A stretch of DNA of 20,954 nt from CAYSLA01 sp964431685 (GTDB lineage: Bacteria > Armatimonadota > UBA5829): the NCBI GenBank assembly GCA_964431685.1, contig CAYSLA010000054.1, positions 1 to 20,954 of the forward strand. Reading direction: 5' to 3'. Each line of letters opens with the position of its first letter. Position 1 is the stretch's first letter. The notes beneath the pieces were generated by a model. The model was not told where the DNA came from. It saw only the letters and a program-made list of their open reading frames with translations, and did not search any database. Both the position numbers and the translations under genes were made by a program. Of the stretch, positions 20,917 through 20,954 are shown in pieces.

Positions 20917-20954
20917 CTTGTGGGTAGAGATGCAGTTTGCCGTAGTTAAACAGT

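Noticed and set aside
1..20954. Search for CRISPR arrays, tRNA, rRNA, toxin-antitoxin or phage genes
   Set aside because: No regular spaced repeats, cloverleaf or hallmark proteins were seen; all sizeable frames are explained by the listed genes or are shadows.

Overview
The window most resembles a glycan-utilisation locus from an Armatimonadota-like bacterium, or a related Planctomycete/Lentisphaera-type lineage. The clues are PEP-CTERM sorting tails, a prepilin-like protein with an H-X9-DG motif and an ILFPVFANAR-type N-terminus, paired OB-like beta modules, and URO-D-family proteins sitting among sugar genes. The phylum is inferred from protein style only; there is no rRNA or other marker.

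Layout. (1) Positions 1-1160, plus strand: the 3' end of a LamG/PEP-CTERM surface protein, then a small secreted protein with three CxxC...CxxC repeats. (2) 1159-2133: a truncated IS3-family element with an intact orfB and only the tail of orfA. (3) 2134-14280, minus strand: a long leftward block. It starts at a strong promoter (14252-14280) with two near-identical 18-bp LacI-type operators. In transcription order it holds a LacI regulator, a prepilin-like protein, a 605-aa carbohydrate-binding/OB protein, a PEP-CTERM protein with a near-duplicate N-terminal domain, two secreted TIM-barrel enzymes with a GH18-like catalytic motif (one multidomain, one lipoprotein), a sugar-phosphate-isomerase-like protein, a Gfo/Idh/MocA oxidoreductase and a second sugar-isomerase-like protein. 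A 10-bp-stem hairpin closes the block. (4) 14320-15237, minus: a PfkB-family sugar kinase. (5) 15238-15421: a divergent control region with two good sigma70-type promoters facing away from each other and three related AT-rich motifs. (6) 15422-20772, plus: a DeoR-family regulator, a URO-D-family protein, a uronate-isomerase-like protein, a second URO-D-family protein and a class II aldolase (GatY/KbaY/Fba type, TTG start). Every sizeable gap in this operon contains an inverted repeat.

How the genes may work together (inference). The LacI arm appears to make the outside equipment: a pilin-like protein, carbohydrate-binding surface proteins and two candidate glycoside hydrolases. It also makes an oxidoreductase/isomerase set like those used to modify sugars by oxidation. 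The DeoR arm and the kinase supply an isomerase, phosphorylation and aldol cleavage, the usual logic of uronate, keto-sugar or tagatose breakdown. The substrate is unknown. The role of the two URO-D-family proteins, whose metal-site residues differ, is the main biochemical puzzle. No rRNA, tRNA, CRISPR array, phage genes or replication origin was seen. No stretch over 300 bases lacks a gene; the longest gap (10156-10447) holds a terminator-like structure and a leader with three small hairpins.
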